Below are positions 1-32,592 of a DNA stretch of 64,000 nucleotides, one piece after another. Under the pieces are notes generated by a model. It made no database searches, was not told the origin of the DNA, and was given only the letters and a program-made list of their open reading frames with translations. The DNA is taken from contig JAMKCF010000009.1 in the NCBI GenBank assembly GCA_023634235.1, forward strand, positions 2,728,001-2,792,000, in the 5' to 3' direction. Each line of letters opens with the position of its first letter. Position 1 is the stretch's first letter. The position numbers and the translations under genes are program-made. Source of the stretch: Pisaster brevispinus (taxonomy: Eukaryota > Echinodermata > Asteroidea > Forcipulatida > Asteriidae).

Positions 1-2294
1 CAAGATGGGTTTGTTATTTTGCTATTTTTTTATGAGAGATCACCTAGCATCTTAAGGCCAGACGGCCACTTCAAGGTGAGGGCTACACTTAACCAATTTT
101 GGCTATCGACCCAAATCAACTGCCAACAGGGGCACGTTGCCACCTGAAACAGGGTTACCCCCCTTTACAGTCCATAAGGATGTAGGCATGGGTATCATCC
201 ACTAGGAGCCTGGCTGGTAGAGCAGAATGCACTACCGCCAACCTTGTTGTATCTCAATTGTACTTGAGCTGCCAGTCCAACATTGCTCTTCAGTCATATT
301 TATCCTTCACCATCAACCTTATAAAAACACTTGTTTTATCATATTGCTTAACAAAGATAATTGTTCATAAGTCGTTGAATGTTTTTAGCTACTAATATTA
401 GAGATAGCTTTTTTAGCCGTGTGTATTGCTTTTTAATAAGCTCTCTCTCTAGCTCAGTGCGTCTAGAATAAACTGTGTAAGAGATGGACAATACAACTTT
501 ATCATGCTGCAGCAATCTTGATTTTTAAATCAATGTAAGCCAATCTGCAGCTACAAGGGGAGAAAATGGTCAGGTCTGGATTTGTTTACATGTATTGACA
601 GTCAATATTTATGGTTGTAAATTCATAATTTTGTTGGCAAGTGTGATGTTAACCACAGCCACTTTACACTTATTGGCTCCATGGATTACCAGGAACTCCT
701 CAGCATTGTATTGAGAAAATTAACAAATAGACCTGGCTATTACACGTTTTGCAAAGACTGGGTTTTGTCAAGAGTTACAAGTTTCTGTCACAAGACATGT
801 TTGGTCAAATTACAAATGTATGTATGTGACATGTTGACTTACCAACAGTATACAATGATGTCACTTGTCAGCATGATGAAGTAGTCGAGTTGATTAGAGT
901 TAATTATTTTGAGAGCTTGCTGTATAAACAGTGCATAAGTCTTGAGAAGCCTTGTGCTTTATTATTGCAACTCAATAGTGCTGCTCATTTTAGCATATAA
1001 AATAGACTTTCCATGGCACTGCTCGTCTGTTCCAAAACATTGTCTGTTTTTGTACATACCTGTTTATGTTAATTACAGCATTTGGGGATGGTGTTTTGAT
1101 ATTATGTATTTACCTCAGTAATTGTGGGGATTGGAGTAGATGTGGTATGTAAACAGACCTACCTGTCTTGCATGATTAAGTTAAATATGGGCAGACAAGG
1201 TGTTTGTCGAGTTCTGTATGCCAACTTTGATTGCTTTCTATCCCTCATATGTGAGTCTACAGATGATACTAAGAAGAAATTGGGACTAGTAATAAAACTT
1301 CATCGTTAGTTTTCCAAGACGATTAAGAGCAGGAATAAAACAACTCCAAAACAAAGCGACCTAAATTATTATCATTTATGTTTGATGTTTTATTCTATTG
1401 TAAACAATGCAAGCTCGGTTTTATTATACAAAATTCATTTTTAATCAGTTATATACATGACTTTCACCTACCGTTCCCAGTGTGGTTTGGACTTTGGATA
1501 TTGTGATTGCCAAACAAACTCAAGTTGATTAAAAACCACTTCACAGTCAGTTTCCTGGTGAAAACAACCAGGTTTCTATTTCATAAAGCTGCTTAAGCAG
1601 AAAAAGTAGCTAAGCCGAAGAAAACAGTTCTCACCAGAATAAGCTTACCAGCCAAAATACCATTCTAAATGTACCACCTGTGACTGGTATTCTAAGTAAA
1701 AGGTTTGGCTTTTGTGAATAGCAGCTCAATTGTGTTTACCAGAAATTGGTTACCTGGTACAATACCATCCATGTACCATTTGTGACTGGTACCATTTGTG
1801 ACTGGTATCCTGCTTTTTTTTTGCTCAGCAGAAATTTGTGAGCCAATTTTTTTCTGCTTCAGCAGTTCTATGAAATTGGGCCCTGGTCACCAGCTGAAAA
1901 AATGCCAGGTGTTAAAAAGAATATAAACAAAACTTTATTAGAGGCTTTCTTCCCTTCCACTGTCAATCCCAGTAAAATCTAATAATAATCCATCAACTTC
2001 AATGTTTGTTCAGATTAGTTCTACCAGATTAACATGTAGGTCATCTAATTTAACAGTGTAAACAAAACAATACCATCAGTCATGCCACCCAAAATGTGTC
2101 TCAGTCTTCAGTTTTCACGTAAATTGGTTTAAATATTCTCTCTGAAAAATATCCCCAGACGGAGGTGCCATTGCCAAGAACAGTCAGCAGAGGTCAAGAA
2201 GAGCAAACCTCATCAGTGTTCCATTGATAATTTCAGACCGTTTAAATGTTTGTAATAGAAACTTGGAAGTTTTATTGGAAGAGACGGGGTTCAT
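1..2294. other. Gene-free left flank; probable POLR2I 3' UTR and downstream DNA
   Basis: No exon is recognisable on either strand. The ORFs at 681-884 and 1124-1309 have no family resemblance and no splice context. The stretch lies downstream of the minus-strand POLR2I stop codon (2295-2297). Candidate polyadenylation signals on the minus strand (TTTATT on the plus strand) occur at about 1934-1939 and 1389-1394, so part of it is probably POLR2I 3' UTR. It also contains one copy of an inverted-repeat element at 1568-1886. Bases 60-250 are richer in GC and look repeat-derived, but I cannot name the family. Confidence 0.5.
1568..1886. repeat. MITE-like element, family A (ends like CCAGGGCCCAATTTCATA)
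   Basis: The two ends are imperfect inverted repeats. The left end reads CCAGGTTTCTATTTCATAAA followed by GCTGCTTAAGCAG, and the right end, read backwards, begins CCAGGGCCCAATTTCATAGA. The inside contains a partly tandem phrase (TGTGACTGGTAYC) seen three times. A shorter copy with the same ends and interior (GCTTACCAGAATAAG, ACTGGTATTTTGCTTAGC) is at 62546-62713, and a decayed one is near 30566-30742. No coding capacity is present, so this is a non-autonomous DNA element; the superfamily is not clear. Confidence 0.65.
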
Positions 2295-4224
2295 TCACTC
2301 TGTCCATCGATGACCACAGTTTGGTGATGTGCATACGTAGTATAGCCTCATCCCTTCCTGATAAAGACAAAAGGCACCAGTTGCAAGATATTAATCCAAA
2401 ACCTACTCTCAACAAAGCTTTAAATTATTAGTCGGAACAGTTGATATAACGGTGTGTCATGGCCAAGCGGTCAAGCGCACTGGACTCAAGCGATGGTGTT
2501 TCTGATCAGCAGAGTGTGGGTTTGAGTCCCGGCCGTGGCACTCGTGTCCTTGAGAATACTTTACCATAATTGCTTTGTCTTTCGGGTGTTTGATGGGACA
2601 CTAAGCCGTTGATCGTGTATGTCATATAATGCACATAAAAGAACTCGCAAGAGTAGAGGTGTGCCCAACTCTTGCGAAACATTTGCAGCGAAAACAGAGT
2701 TGTGACGTCAAATTCACTTCCATGTTCACATTTGCAGGAAGTGTGAATCGGGCTTAATTTGTCTGAATTGAATAATTGACAAACAAAATAATTGTAATAA
2801 GGATCGAGTGATTTCAGAACAGGTGCAAGTTTTTATACCTCTGCCCTGTTTGTCTGGGACTGGAAGAATACAGACTCCTTATGTCTGCAGCGAGGGCACG
2901 GATGGTCCTCAGTGCGTGGAAGGGTAGGGTCTGCTACAACCTCGGCTACAATCTGCGTTAACTCACTGTAAAGTAATTGAGGATCATACATGTACAATGA
3001 ACATTTCATCGTTTTTTCAAGTGGAAATAATGAGATACAAACATAGAGTGGTCTCTAAATCTTTTATTCAGGTTATTTTCTTTTCTTTGTTTTACAACAA
3101 AGCGTGTATTTCCAAGGAATATAAACAATCTTAATGCCATAAATGGAATTTTGGCACAAAACTAAACTCGCACAGCGGAACGTCCTGATGTAAAAGGAGG
3201 TTGACACTGATGAACGTTAAAGAAACGTTGCAAAAGTCTATCTTTGATTAGAAATAAACTCACTCTACTTCATGGGTGATTTTGTTGACATAAACACAGT
3301 TGTTATCTGCCTCTTGTTGATAGTCACAGTTCCGACACTAAGTTATTGAAAAAGAAAAGCACGATAAACATTGATAAATTAAAATCATTTATTATTTTCC
3401 CCAACATAAAATAATGTAAGACTGTGATTCCTAACTTAACTAACTCATCTTTATGATTGCCATTATGGAAAAATACATGTAATGGAATGAAACATTTCAG
3501 AAAACAAAAAATCAACCAACGACATTGGAAGTAAAGTAACTCATTTCAGGAATTTGGGTCTACAATATAATTCAGGAATGAGGATGAAAACTTATCGCAC
3601 CAAAGTAATACATTATGGATGTGATGGAATATTATTATAATTTATATACAGTAAGAACAAATTATATTCATCAGATATGGGCCCATTTCACACATAGAGC
3701 TGCTTATCGCAGAATTCTGTGTTTACCACAGCATGTATCCACAAAAGCGGAATTCCAAGGTAAGCGGAGCCATGAAATTTGGCCACGGTAAGCATGGTAG
3801 TTACTGCAAATAAAATAGTAAACAATAAAATGTACTTTAATTTAAAAAAAATAACTTTGTAAAAGTAAAACAAAAATTTACTTACAGCATACAGCAGGAA
3901 CTTATTCTCTTTATCTTCTTTTGGGTAGAGCATATTATTGCTGGTGAGATAGTAAGTGTATCGAAATTAAAGAGAGGTAAAACAGTTTTGAAACAAAGTC
4001 CCCAGTCATCAGGTCATGCAGTGCTAGCAAAATATACAATAAATTAAATAATCAAAAATACACTGGTCACTCATCACTGCCTCTGTTTTCATGAACTCAA
4101 AAATTCAAAACAATAAACCGTACAGACATGAAAAAATGGCTCACCATTCCTGACAGAAACGAATGCCTACAAAGCCAGGCCCTGCACCACTTTGGGTATC
4201 TTGTCTGCTAAAATCTAAACTCAT
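2295..4224 (-). CDS. POLR2I: DNA-directed RNA polymerase II subunit RPB9
   Basis: RPB9 is the small zinc-ribbon subunit of RNA polymerase II that supports start-site choice, elongation and transcript cleavage in the nucleus. Five coding exons join in frame: 4224-4145, 3940-3886, 3337-3264, 2965-2839 and 2357-2295 (399 bases, 132 residues; the human protein has 125). All introns are GT-AG. The two Cys4 zinc sites are complete: C24/C27 with C46/C49, and C93/C96 with C121/C126. Conserved stretches include [10 protein letters not shown] (residues 30-39), [12 protein letters not shown] (82-93) and the terminal CGHRWTE. The start ATG gives MSLDFSRQD, slightly longer than vertebrates, ahead of the conserved [12 protein letters not shown]. 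It is divergent from ZFYVE21, with 325 bases between start codons. A SINE sits in its fourth intron. Identification is very secure; the exact first Met is a little less so. Confidence 0.97.
2451..2700 (+). repeat. tRNA-derived SINE, copy 1 (in POLR2I intron 4, antisense)
   Basis: The head is tRNA-like, with an A-box region (TGGCCAAGCGGTCAAGCGC) and a B box (GGGTTTGAGTCCCGG). A body shared with three other copies follows: TGATCAGCAGAGTGTGGGT and ATGCACATAAAAGAAC. The 3' part diverges from the other copies, so the end point is approximate. Confidence 0.85.
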
Positions 4225-23229
<19,005 letters not shown>

Positions 23230-23729
23230 TCCTCTTAGAGCCTGGTACACAGCTATGTTGTCATCCTGCCAGTTTCAAGTCTCTTCTAAACATGAAAAAG
23301 TGAAAAAAAAGGTTACAGAAAGCCGACTCATATGTTTTTTGTTCAGTCCTCTAAGTGTCATTCACTGTTTCTGCTGATATAGTGGCAGGAAACAGAGAGT
23401 ACTGGTAAGATTTTAATTCAAAATGGATAAAAAGATCTATGTGTGTTGACATATCATGGTTTTGATGCACAGTGTAGATGCAATTTAAAGTTTGCTTTCA
23501 TCAAAGTTTCTAAATGGCTGTAGAGTGTGGAGAAACACAGTACTTACAGTAATTGCATGTTCGTGTGTACATGTTCATGGTGTAGATATTGGTTATTATT
23601 CATGAGACAGGAAAATCTGTTCAAAGTCCAGGCTTTTGGAACGGGGGAACAGAACGGCTGATGGAACAAAAGCCTTGGACTCAGCACCAGTCTCAAAATG
23701 CTTTGTTTTTTTAACCTAATAATATTGGG

Positions 23730-23765
23730 GGTTTTTTGGGTGGGGGGGGGGGGGGGGGGGTGGCG
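23730..23765 (+). repeat. Poly-G tract with quadruplex potential
   Basis: A run of 19 G (23742-23760) is preceded by GGGGG and GGG blocks. If within the ZFYVE21 3' UTR, the transcript strand is the G-rich one. A second run of 13 G is at 24134-24146. Lengths may be affected by sequencing error. Confidence 0.7.
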
Positions 23766-24821
23766 GGAAGAGCTGAAAATCACACACTGATTGCACAAAT
23801 GTTTGAGCATTTTGGTATTGAGAAGTTAAACTGTCTGCATTGTGGAACACACATGATTTAAAGGCATACATTTGGGCGTTGAAAGTTTTTCGAGTTGGTC
23901 AGTTTCTTTGTGGAGTTTTAACAAAATCACAGTCCTATGTGAGTTTGGCACTTGTACTGTAAGTTGGTAATGTTCATGTGTTTTTGTACATATATGCAAA
24001 GCTTCCTCTACAGTGGGCATGTATTTGTGTACATAAAAGGGTGGAGGGAGTTTAGACTTCCTGTTCATGCCAAGGGTCGCAATTACAATTCCGGTAAGGA
24101 ATATTCAATTACGTTTATCTTCTCTATCATGCTGGGGGGGGGGGGGAATATTGTACTGCCATAAAACAGTTACTCACTAATCTTTGTACTACATCAGGAT
24201 GATTCATTCATGGGGACTTCAGTATCACTTTCCCAGGCTCAAGGATGTGAGGAGAAGTGGAGAGGTGTACCCCTTCAATATACCAAGTTCCCTACCGTTT
24301 GAATCCTGTGTGATTATTCTGTTTTGAAAAGACCAATAATTGGCAGGTGTGAGTTTGGAAGAGTCAAATCGGCAATTACTTTGTTAGATTTGGACCATCT
24401 TACAAGAAAGGCCAATTTTTCATATGCTCACGGCATCATTTTGTGACATCTCTCATTTGAAGCTGCAAAAAGTAGGTCAAGACTAAAGCGCATAAGGTTG
24501 TCAAAATAGAGAGAGTTTACACATGGATCTTTAAGTTATTTCTTATGGTTTTTATACTGTCTGTTACCAACAAATACAATGCATGTTTAAAGTCATCAGT
24601 ATTTTCCTCTTTTTTAGATGTTTGTATACGAACTTGAGAAAATATACAACTAAATGAATCATTTCACGTTTCATTTCCTATTTAAAAGTAATTCCAACAT
24701 CTTAATCCCGACCATTTTCATCGTTAGTTTGTATCGTTTTATTCTCTCTTTTTTTCTGATAAATCTGTTTTGATTGTAGCAATTTAAGCAAGATTCATTT
24801 TATAGCCAAATAATGGTCACA

Positions 24822-25055
24822 TCTCTCATCCAGGGTTTGCTCCTAATTTGTTCAGTGACTGGCCAGCAGGACCAGGCAGCTTGTCATTTTACTGGTCCGA
24901 CAGCTTTTTCACTAGTCCATATTTCAAATGAAATAGGGAAGCTATTCAACACTGATTTAGTCAGTCAGACCACTTGGAGTGTATTTTTGACTGGTCCTCA
25001 TGTGTTTTAAACTGCTATTTGGCCAGTGGACCACTGTTGAGGGAGAACGCGGTCA
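24822..25055. repeat. MITE-like element, family C, copy 2
   Basis: It contains CAGTGACTGGCCAGCAGGAC, CATTTTACTGGTCCGACAGC, TTTTTGACTGGTCCTCA and TTGGCCAGTGGACCACTG. These are the reverse complement of matching phrases at 54618-54835. The ends, near CTCATCCAGGG and GAGGGAGAACG, are approximate. Confidence 0.6.
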
Positions 25056-27754
25056 TCACTTTTTAGTGATGAATGCTTAGTCCAGTAACATTTTGGGATA
25101 TTCTTTTGTTTCTTGCTTTCATTTTGGAATCAATCTGTTGAAACAGGCTTAAGACAGCATACACACTAAAGGACCACATTGCATCCAGTACATAAGCAGT
25201 TAGATTTGTTAAAGTATCTGAAACCACTCAAAATGTGTTCTAACGTGAATGGACATGCAAGCTTATACTGAAAATAATTTGAGTTGATTCGTTTGTCGTT
25301 TGTCGGAAAAAGGTTACCTAATTTTTTTGTAGATTATTTGATTGAAATCTGAGGGGTACAATAATAATCAACTCAAACTATTTTCAGTATTAAGCCGATG
25401 CATATGTTGAAAAATTTTATTGGGCGTTTTGTTTTCTTACAACAACAAAAATAAGTTATTTTGTTTCTCGACGTTAGCATCCCCTAGGATTCTCTTCTTC
25501 GTTTCATGGGTTGCTCTTTATGTGAACAGGTCTTTAAAAAAATATAAATATTGTTCAAATAATCACTTCATTATTCGGCCTAAAAAATTGTTTGACAATT
25601 TTCTTATTTTTGAAACAAGGCTGTCAATTTGACGAGAGAATTGCCATCTGCTGTATACTCGTCTATGTATTTTGTTAAGAATGAAAGGTTTCTCCAAGCT
25701 ATGGAGTCACTTATATAATATATTTTATAGTTAAAACTGATACTAAAACTCTTATGCTGTTTATTTTGTAGAATGAAATGTATAAGTGTTGCCTTACATT
25801 GAAATTAATATAAACATATGAAGTGTATATCTCAAGCTTTAAGAAACTAAATCTGCTGTTATATTTGTATGAAAGATATGCCATTAATTTACAGAAGTAT
25901 TCTTGCTGCCGAGAGACTTACTCAACACCTAATCATTCGTCACTGGATTATTCAGTTAAGTAAGATTTGAAGATGTAAGAAATGATGCAATGAATGTCTA
26001 CTTGTTCATAAGTTTCACATGTAGCTCCTAAAATGTCACGTTACTCTTTAGGTATAATTACACAATTAAGAACGAGAGAAACGTAGAATAACGCCTTGCT
26101 GATCTTTGCCAACCTCATGTTGTATTCTTTTCTTACACGGGGCTGGGTGATTGACTTATAAAAAAGAAAATTCAAACAATTCCATCGTTACTTTTTCACC
26201 CGTTGCTCATAACATGAAATTACATAAACTATTTAAATTGCTAACCACCTGGGAGAAAACCATTTCCCATGCAAATAGGTACTCCTACTTGGGAGTAGAG
26301 TTAGGCCAGATAACCCAGGGTTACCCCCACTGAATATTCATTTGTTGCCAAGGAAAATGTTATTCAAGTGTATAACGAATGCAGGGAGGGGGTAAAAAAA
26401 ACAAATTCATGGATTTTATTTCCCGGGAATTGGGTCTGGAGTGTGAAAAGGTCTTCGGGAGAAATGTTGGTTCTGAAAAGATTACGAGTGATAAACAAAC
26501 TGAGCCAGTGCCAAGTGTATTCTCTTTCATAAATGAAGTTATGGTACTGCATTTATAGTTATATTCACACAATTGCTGCTATCTCGGTCACAGAATGAAA
26601 TTGTTCAAGTTGTCTCCATGCGCAAGTGAATGTATTTTTGGATAAAAAGATCCAAGCTTGCTTGTATTTCCACAAGAACACGTAAACAAATTAAATAATA
26701 ATAAATGCTGTTTGTAATATTTCATGTTAATGAATCTAACAAAATATGTCTTTAAAAAGAAAGATTGCAGTAAATATGTAAAAAACAAAAAATTAAATAA
26801 TTAAGAGTAATACTGGAGGTGTATAAATGTAAAGATAATTATAGCACAGAAATCAAACAACTTTGTTCTTTCTTTAATTGCGTTAATTTGTCTCGGTACT
26901 CTGCTTAGCTTTTTACAATTGTCTGAATAATAAAGCAAAGCTATATAATATGTTGCATTCTTTTCAACAGCCACATTTATAAAATAATTCTGTATGTTCA
27001 TGTTAACTATCTATCGTACACGAATTGAGAATTTTTATATGATTATAAACAAACTGAAAAGTTTGACAATTTCTGAGTAGTTTAAATGTGAGTGAAGTGA
27101 AAACACATATCAAAGTGTTATTGGACCATCTACTTGCACGTCAGGAGACCTATAGGTCATTTTTAAAACCATGGCTTGGGTGTTGGCTCTACCTGTTTGA
27201 ATTCCAGTAACCAAAGTGTACATTTTCCAAATTACTGACTGCAGAGCCCAAGCTGTGGTTTTCAAAAGACCCATAGTGAGCTTTTTAATTGAGTGAGTTT
27301 ATGGAATTTACTTTTCAGCTTTGTTTCTCTGTTTCACTGAATATTACAAATATCAAAACTTAACAATCACATAGGGAGATCAGCAGCTAATAACGGTTGC
27401 GAAAACAATCACAAATGTAATATTGGCACTCTGGGGGATCAAAAAAAACCTGTTTTTGTAGTGTAAATTTCAACAGCATGATGAATGACATTTGTTCAAC
27501 TACCTTATGTTGCAAATTTGAACAGTCCATGAAAATGGTAAGTTTAATACTGTACATACATGTACAATGTATAGACGTCATACTTGGATATGAGGTCACA
27601 AGCTTAAACACCGCCCTCACTGAGGTCAAAGGAAGACCTATCATTGGCTGATTGTTGTGTGTGCGCATACATGTATGTAACCAGTACACGCGTGGAAGTT
27701 TCCATTGTTTGACGTGGTGATTTCAGCCAATGCATGGGATATATTGTACTGATA

Positions 27755-27809
27755 TGCTATCTTACATTTGCTATCTTAGATTTGCTATCTTACATTTGCT
27801 ATCTTACAT
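27755..27809. repeat. 14-base tandem repeat (TGCTATCTTACATT) x4
   Basis: Four adjacent copies of TGCTATCTTACATT, one with a C-to-G change, lie 320 bases downstream of the CRLS1 stop codon. Confidence 0.9.
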
Positions 27810-28129
27810 CTTTCTTCTCAGATTAACAGGAATTCGTTTTTTTTTTTTCCCAGTGTTGATTAATTGAACTGTGTCCAACTAAAACAGCAAAGGAATGATC
27901 AAAGGGCATTATTGACATTCCTGAGCATCAAATACCCTATTCATGCAATGGACTTTGTAAACTTTTGAAAATAGCTTTAGGTAAACTTATTACACTGTAG
28001 TCAGTAGTGACTCGCAGGTCCAGCACTTTAAATTTCATAAAATACTTTATATGCAACTGCAGTACAAGACCAATGTGTTACGTTTTGGGGGTAGACTATT
28101 TTAATAAGCTACAAAATGCTGTCTGATAT

Positions 28130-31100
28130 CTACTTCCTAAGAAACTTAAATGCATCTTTGCTGAATACATAGCTGAAAATGGACAAGACTGTAGTCGCCG
28201 CTGTGGTGTACCTGGCAAGATAAAAAACAGAAAACAAAATGAATAGGTATAAAATTTGATCATGGTTTTCACAAACATAAAATCTGTGTGTGCCCAGAAG
28301 AAGGCCGTAAGCAAATGCTGTCCAAAATTGTGAACGTGTGAAAGTTTGGTCGTTTTTGGTGCCATTTATAAATCGTTGCAGGAAAGTTAACTTCCATTGG
28401 TTAACTTCCATAAGTGACTGAATGTAGGCTCATGTGGTAAAATATAAGGACCCTTTTGATTGGTTTAATGAACATCAGGTTTCCTAGACGATGGTTCACA
28501 CTGGCAGCATGACAAAACTGGCTGCAGTACTCTAAAGGTTTAAACGTAAAGAAATGACTTCTCAATACCAATTGTTGAATTCCTTCTGAGCCAATTACTG
28601 ATGGGTACAATGTATTTATAACCCTAACATTCAAAAGTTCTCCAAAATCCTTTTCATGTTTGTCTGCTATTAGTGGGTATGGTCCTGTACCTCCTTGTTA
28701 CCCACTCGATCTGCCTGGAGTTCAAACATTTGGGAATTGAGTTACCATAGGCTGTAGGATTCAGGAGGATTTCTAGCCAGAGACAGAGTTGGTTCTTACC
28801 AAAGTGCTTGAAGGAAGGGATGATCAACGTACTGAAAGACAGGTGCAGCTAAAGTGAACCCAACAAGACCAAGCTGGACCACTGTGTTTAACTGAAATCA
28901 CAAGACAACACCAAGGATGAGAATAATTAGTAACGCCTAAAACAAACGGCAAAAATATGACTTGTCCTTAGTTCGGAATTGTAAGTCTGATACAGCAGTT
29001 GTGACTGCTATTCTGGGCTTGACTGTTTACAATGTATTATGTATCTCATTAGTTTTCCAACGTCAACTTTCTTAATTTGTCATCTTGTTTCATGATACTG
29101 TATATTTTCTTGTATGTAGACAGATCAAACTACAGTATCCAGCAGAATTTAAAAAGTGATCTACACTCTTATGGCAAGGCTGACCTAACTGGTTCATATT
29201 CACTGAAAGTATTCCTGCTACAAGTCTCCAAAACTGCGTTCATGGTAATCATTTGTCCACTTAACAACAACTTTTTTGTTAGGTGCCCTGTATACAGAGT
29301 GACAGTGATAGTTTAAATTGTAACTTCTTAAAAAGAGACCAGACTGTTTTCCCCTTCCAGCCTCAGTTTGGTTACAATGAGACCAATGGTCTAAAAACAA
29401 GATAGCTGCACTATGATAAGGTACATCAGCATTTTCCTCTACCCGTCCCCCATGAAATACATACCTTACTAATGGTGGTGGGTTTGAGCTGAACAGTAGC
29501 ATGAGTAACATCAAAGAATCTACTGACTGTACGAGGCGGTGATAGAGACTGGTACCGCAGGTAGAAAACACTGCCTACTAGAACAACATCTCTGCTGATC
29601 ATCAGGACTGTCAACGGAACTGAAATCGGAACCAAAAATAATGAAAGACATACTATTCATCAACTAATTATTACCTTTTAGTAGAGATGACATTTTTTTT
29701 TCAATTTTGTTACCCCCCCCCCCCCCCCCCCCGCCCACTGAATTCCACTCCCAATTCTGCTCTATAACATTTAATAGCATTTATAAAAACACCGTTGATA
29801 GTATTGTTCAATGACTTTCAACCTATCAATTCATGTTTCCAGGTTAAAACGAATGAACACATATTTCGGCTGCCTTGTTTGTCTTAATCTCCGATGAAAC
29901 GATGGTTATGATTGCCGATTGGTGGATCAGAAAACTTTGATCCAATCAGAAGTATCCATTAACTTGATTTATTTAATTTACAGAGTCCTCCCTTAATGAC
30001 AATTTGAAATCTTTGGGAACGTCTTACCTGGAATAAGGCCACTGACTGTAAGACTCACGGCAAGAATAGTCACAAGACACTTGTCAGCTAGGGGGTCAAT
30101 AATAGATCCAAGGACAGACTGTTGGTTCTTGAAGTTTCTTGCAATGTACCCATCCAGCTGGGGAGAAGAATGCCAGAATGGTTAACTTCATCAAATAAGT
30201 AATCCAAGTAAGGAGTTATACTTGTCTTGAGAAACACATCCTTAATCTATTTCATGAATTACAGCTGTAAAGTAGATCAGCAAACTGATTAGTGAAAGTT
30301 CAATCACAAGAGGTACAGTTCTTGTAACTTGTTTGATTGTTGCTTTAGTTTCTAGTCTTGAATAGTTGTAAGAAAGATATTTTTCTCATGATTTTCTCAT
30401 TTGTTCATCAAAATGTGAAGTTGCACCATCACATAATCTGTAGGTCTAGTTATATGGTGAAAGTATATAAGATATTTGTAATGTGATACTTCAAGATGTG
30501 TTACTTTAGATTCGTTCCAATTTCAAAAAGATACTGAATTACAAGCACACAAATCAGAGCCTAATTTCATAATGCGGTTTAAAATCAGAAATGCAAAGCA
30601 AAATATTAAAAAGTCACCAGTCATAACATTGATGTGAATGACAAGCTTTTTAGCTGGTATCCTGTTTCTGCTCAGCAATGTTTTTTACTGGGCGAAGCAA
30701 ATTGTTTTGCCTTCAAACGGCATTAAATTGGGTTCTGGTCAGCACCTAGACAAATTTTCACTAAACAGTAAACGGTCACAAACCATCTGAAGTGTCCTGT
30801 TTTCAATTAGTAACATGTGTTTGTTAAAACAATACTCAGCCAATACCAAGTCTGTAATCCCAGCAAAGGTGAACAAGCAAGCTCCGATGGTGTAGCATTC
30901 ATGGATCACTAAATAGCCAAGAATTGGAGACAAGACCAGCCTTGTGGTAGACAGCAGATTGGGTATGGTAAAGATGTTCTCTTTCTACAATAAATACAAA
31001 CAAAGGTAATCAAAATAAACCTTGTGATCAGGATCAACAACTGAGATGAAAGTAAGGAGAAAGAAGATCATCCAGGCCTAATACTTCACAGAGGCAACGG

Positions 31101-31986
31101 AGGCAACTGCCTCTGTTTCTCCTGATCATTGCCGTAGTATCCCTTGAAATGTTCCAATAGAAATTTACAATCCTCGTAGAAGTGCCCTAAACCAAGGAGA
31201 AAATGCCTTGGTGCCCTTGCCCTTTCAAAAAGGAAGAAGCATGCATGACTGCCACTTCATAAACAACATCATAAAATAAATATTTTTTTTTAAATAGCCT
31301 TAGAATACCAGAATACAGATTTTTTGTTAACAGCTTTGCATAAACTTTGAACTTGGTCTGCTGCATCCTTTCTTCCCATAATCTCTCCATACATTATAGA
31401 CTCATTATAAGTTATAATATCTCAACAAAAGATATACCACAAATGTGTGCATGCAAGTTTGGGCTTTCATAAGGTGTACAACAATCTTAAGTATGCAATA
31501 CACTGAAGATCGTTGGGTGTAAAGTATTACCATATCCTTGACAGTATCTGCCATCTTCTCCTTCATCTTCTCCCTAGCTAAAGAAGCTTTTCTAACATAA
31601 TCATTCATCTTCCCTCCTCTGGTTTTGTCATCATCAGTGCCACTACTACTGAGGTTTGTCTCACTGCCGAGTTGTTCTGAGAATCCACCACTTGGACGAT
31701 TTGCCTCATCGGTTTCAGTTTCACCAACAGGTTTTTGATTGGAGCTTTGTGTACTATACGCATTCCACTGATGTCTATAACTGTTTACATTTCTGATGGC
31801 TGTAATGTTTGAGGTTATCTGTGTGCTCGTCCAGCATTTTCCAGTTGGAACATTTTGAAGCTTTCCTACATGTCGTTGGAGTTGCAGAGCAGCATTTCGT
31901 AGAGGTTTAGATGCCAGTCTTTGGAGTGGATTAAAGTTGATGACACTTGACATCACGCATGTCATCTTTTTCACTTGAGTGTTCAT
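28130..31986 (-). CDS. CRLS1: Cardiolipin synthase (CMP-forming)
   Basis: CRLS1 joins CDP-diacylglycerol and phosphatidylglycerol to make cardiolipin in the mitochondrial inner membrane. Six coding exons join in frame: 31986-31531, 30984-30847, 30157-30028, 29619-29465, 28891-28800 and 28211-28130 (1053 bases, 350 residues; human 301). Residues 1-150 are a poorly conserved, Arg/Ser/Gln-rich mitochondrial leader. The catalytic CDP-alcohol phosphotransferase motif is complete: D197, D200-G201, A204-R205, G215, D219 and D223, split by an intron between L198 and L199. [37 protein letters not shown] and LKPTTISK are family hallmarks, and hydrophobic stretches at about 170-195, 225-260 and 305-340 fit membrane helices. 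A 5' UTR exon ending at 32593 is likely. M1, M8 or M12 could start the protein. It is divergent from GNPNAT1. Confidence 0.97.
29713..29732. repeat. Poly-C tract (poly-G in the CRLS1 pre-mRNA)
   Basis: 20 consecutive C on the plus strand lie within CRLS1 intron 3, so the pre-mRNA carries a G-run. Exact length is unreliable. Confidence 0.75.
31076..31235. repeat. Dispersed family E element, copy 5
   Basis: It begins CCAGGCCTAATACTTCACAG and contains GAGGCAACTGCCTCTG, CTTGAAATGTTCCAATAGAA and GCCCTTGCCCTTTC. It sits in CRLS1 intron 1, next to the first coding exon. Confidence 0.65.
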
Positions 31987-32592
31987 TGTTGCTGGAGTGA
32001 AGATAGTAAAAAATTAATAATTTAAGTTATGGCAAACTAACATTTCAATTAAAATTAACAATGTAATACAACTTTGTTACTTACTATTTTTATTTAAAAG
32101 TTATTCATGCTGTATGTAACTGTAGACAGGTAATATTTACAGTGTTAACTGTACTGTTTTATTTTGAATTATGCTTTGTTTACAAAATAAATTTTGTTTG
32201 TTGTTGTAAAAAACAATAAGATCATATAAAATGAAAGTTATTTTGTTTGTTTGCTGTAATTTTATGTAGGTCCCTATATATATTGTTTGGCACTTTTCCT
32301 TGACTAGCGATAGCCCACCTCAGACTCAGCAGCCAGTGTTGTTGGGCTGTTAATTATTTAATTATGGCTCTCTTTTAACATGATAAAATCATTCCGGTCT
32401 TATCATAGTCGCCATGTAATGATGACACAGACCGATAATGTTACCATGTTCACCATGTTACTGTATCTGAATGTGCTGAACTCAATGAAACACTCAACAG
32501 TTGTTGAAAGTGGAAAAAACTGAACTGAAAGTGAAGTGAAGTTTTATTATTAAATGGTTGAAGTGATAAGTAATTAATGTCCGGATACTCAC

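Larger units (their letters stand above)
23230..28129. other. ZFYVE21 3' UTR/intergenic region to the CRLS1 stop
   Basis: No further coding exon is seen between these two convergent genes. A candidate polyadenylation signal AATAAA is at 26929-26934, which would give ZFYVE21 a 3' UTR of several kb; an earlier site may be used. The region contains G-runs at 23742-23760 and 24134-24146, a family C element (24822-25055) and a short tandem array (27755-27809). Confidence 0.55.
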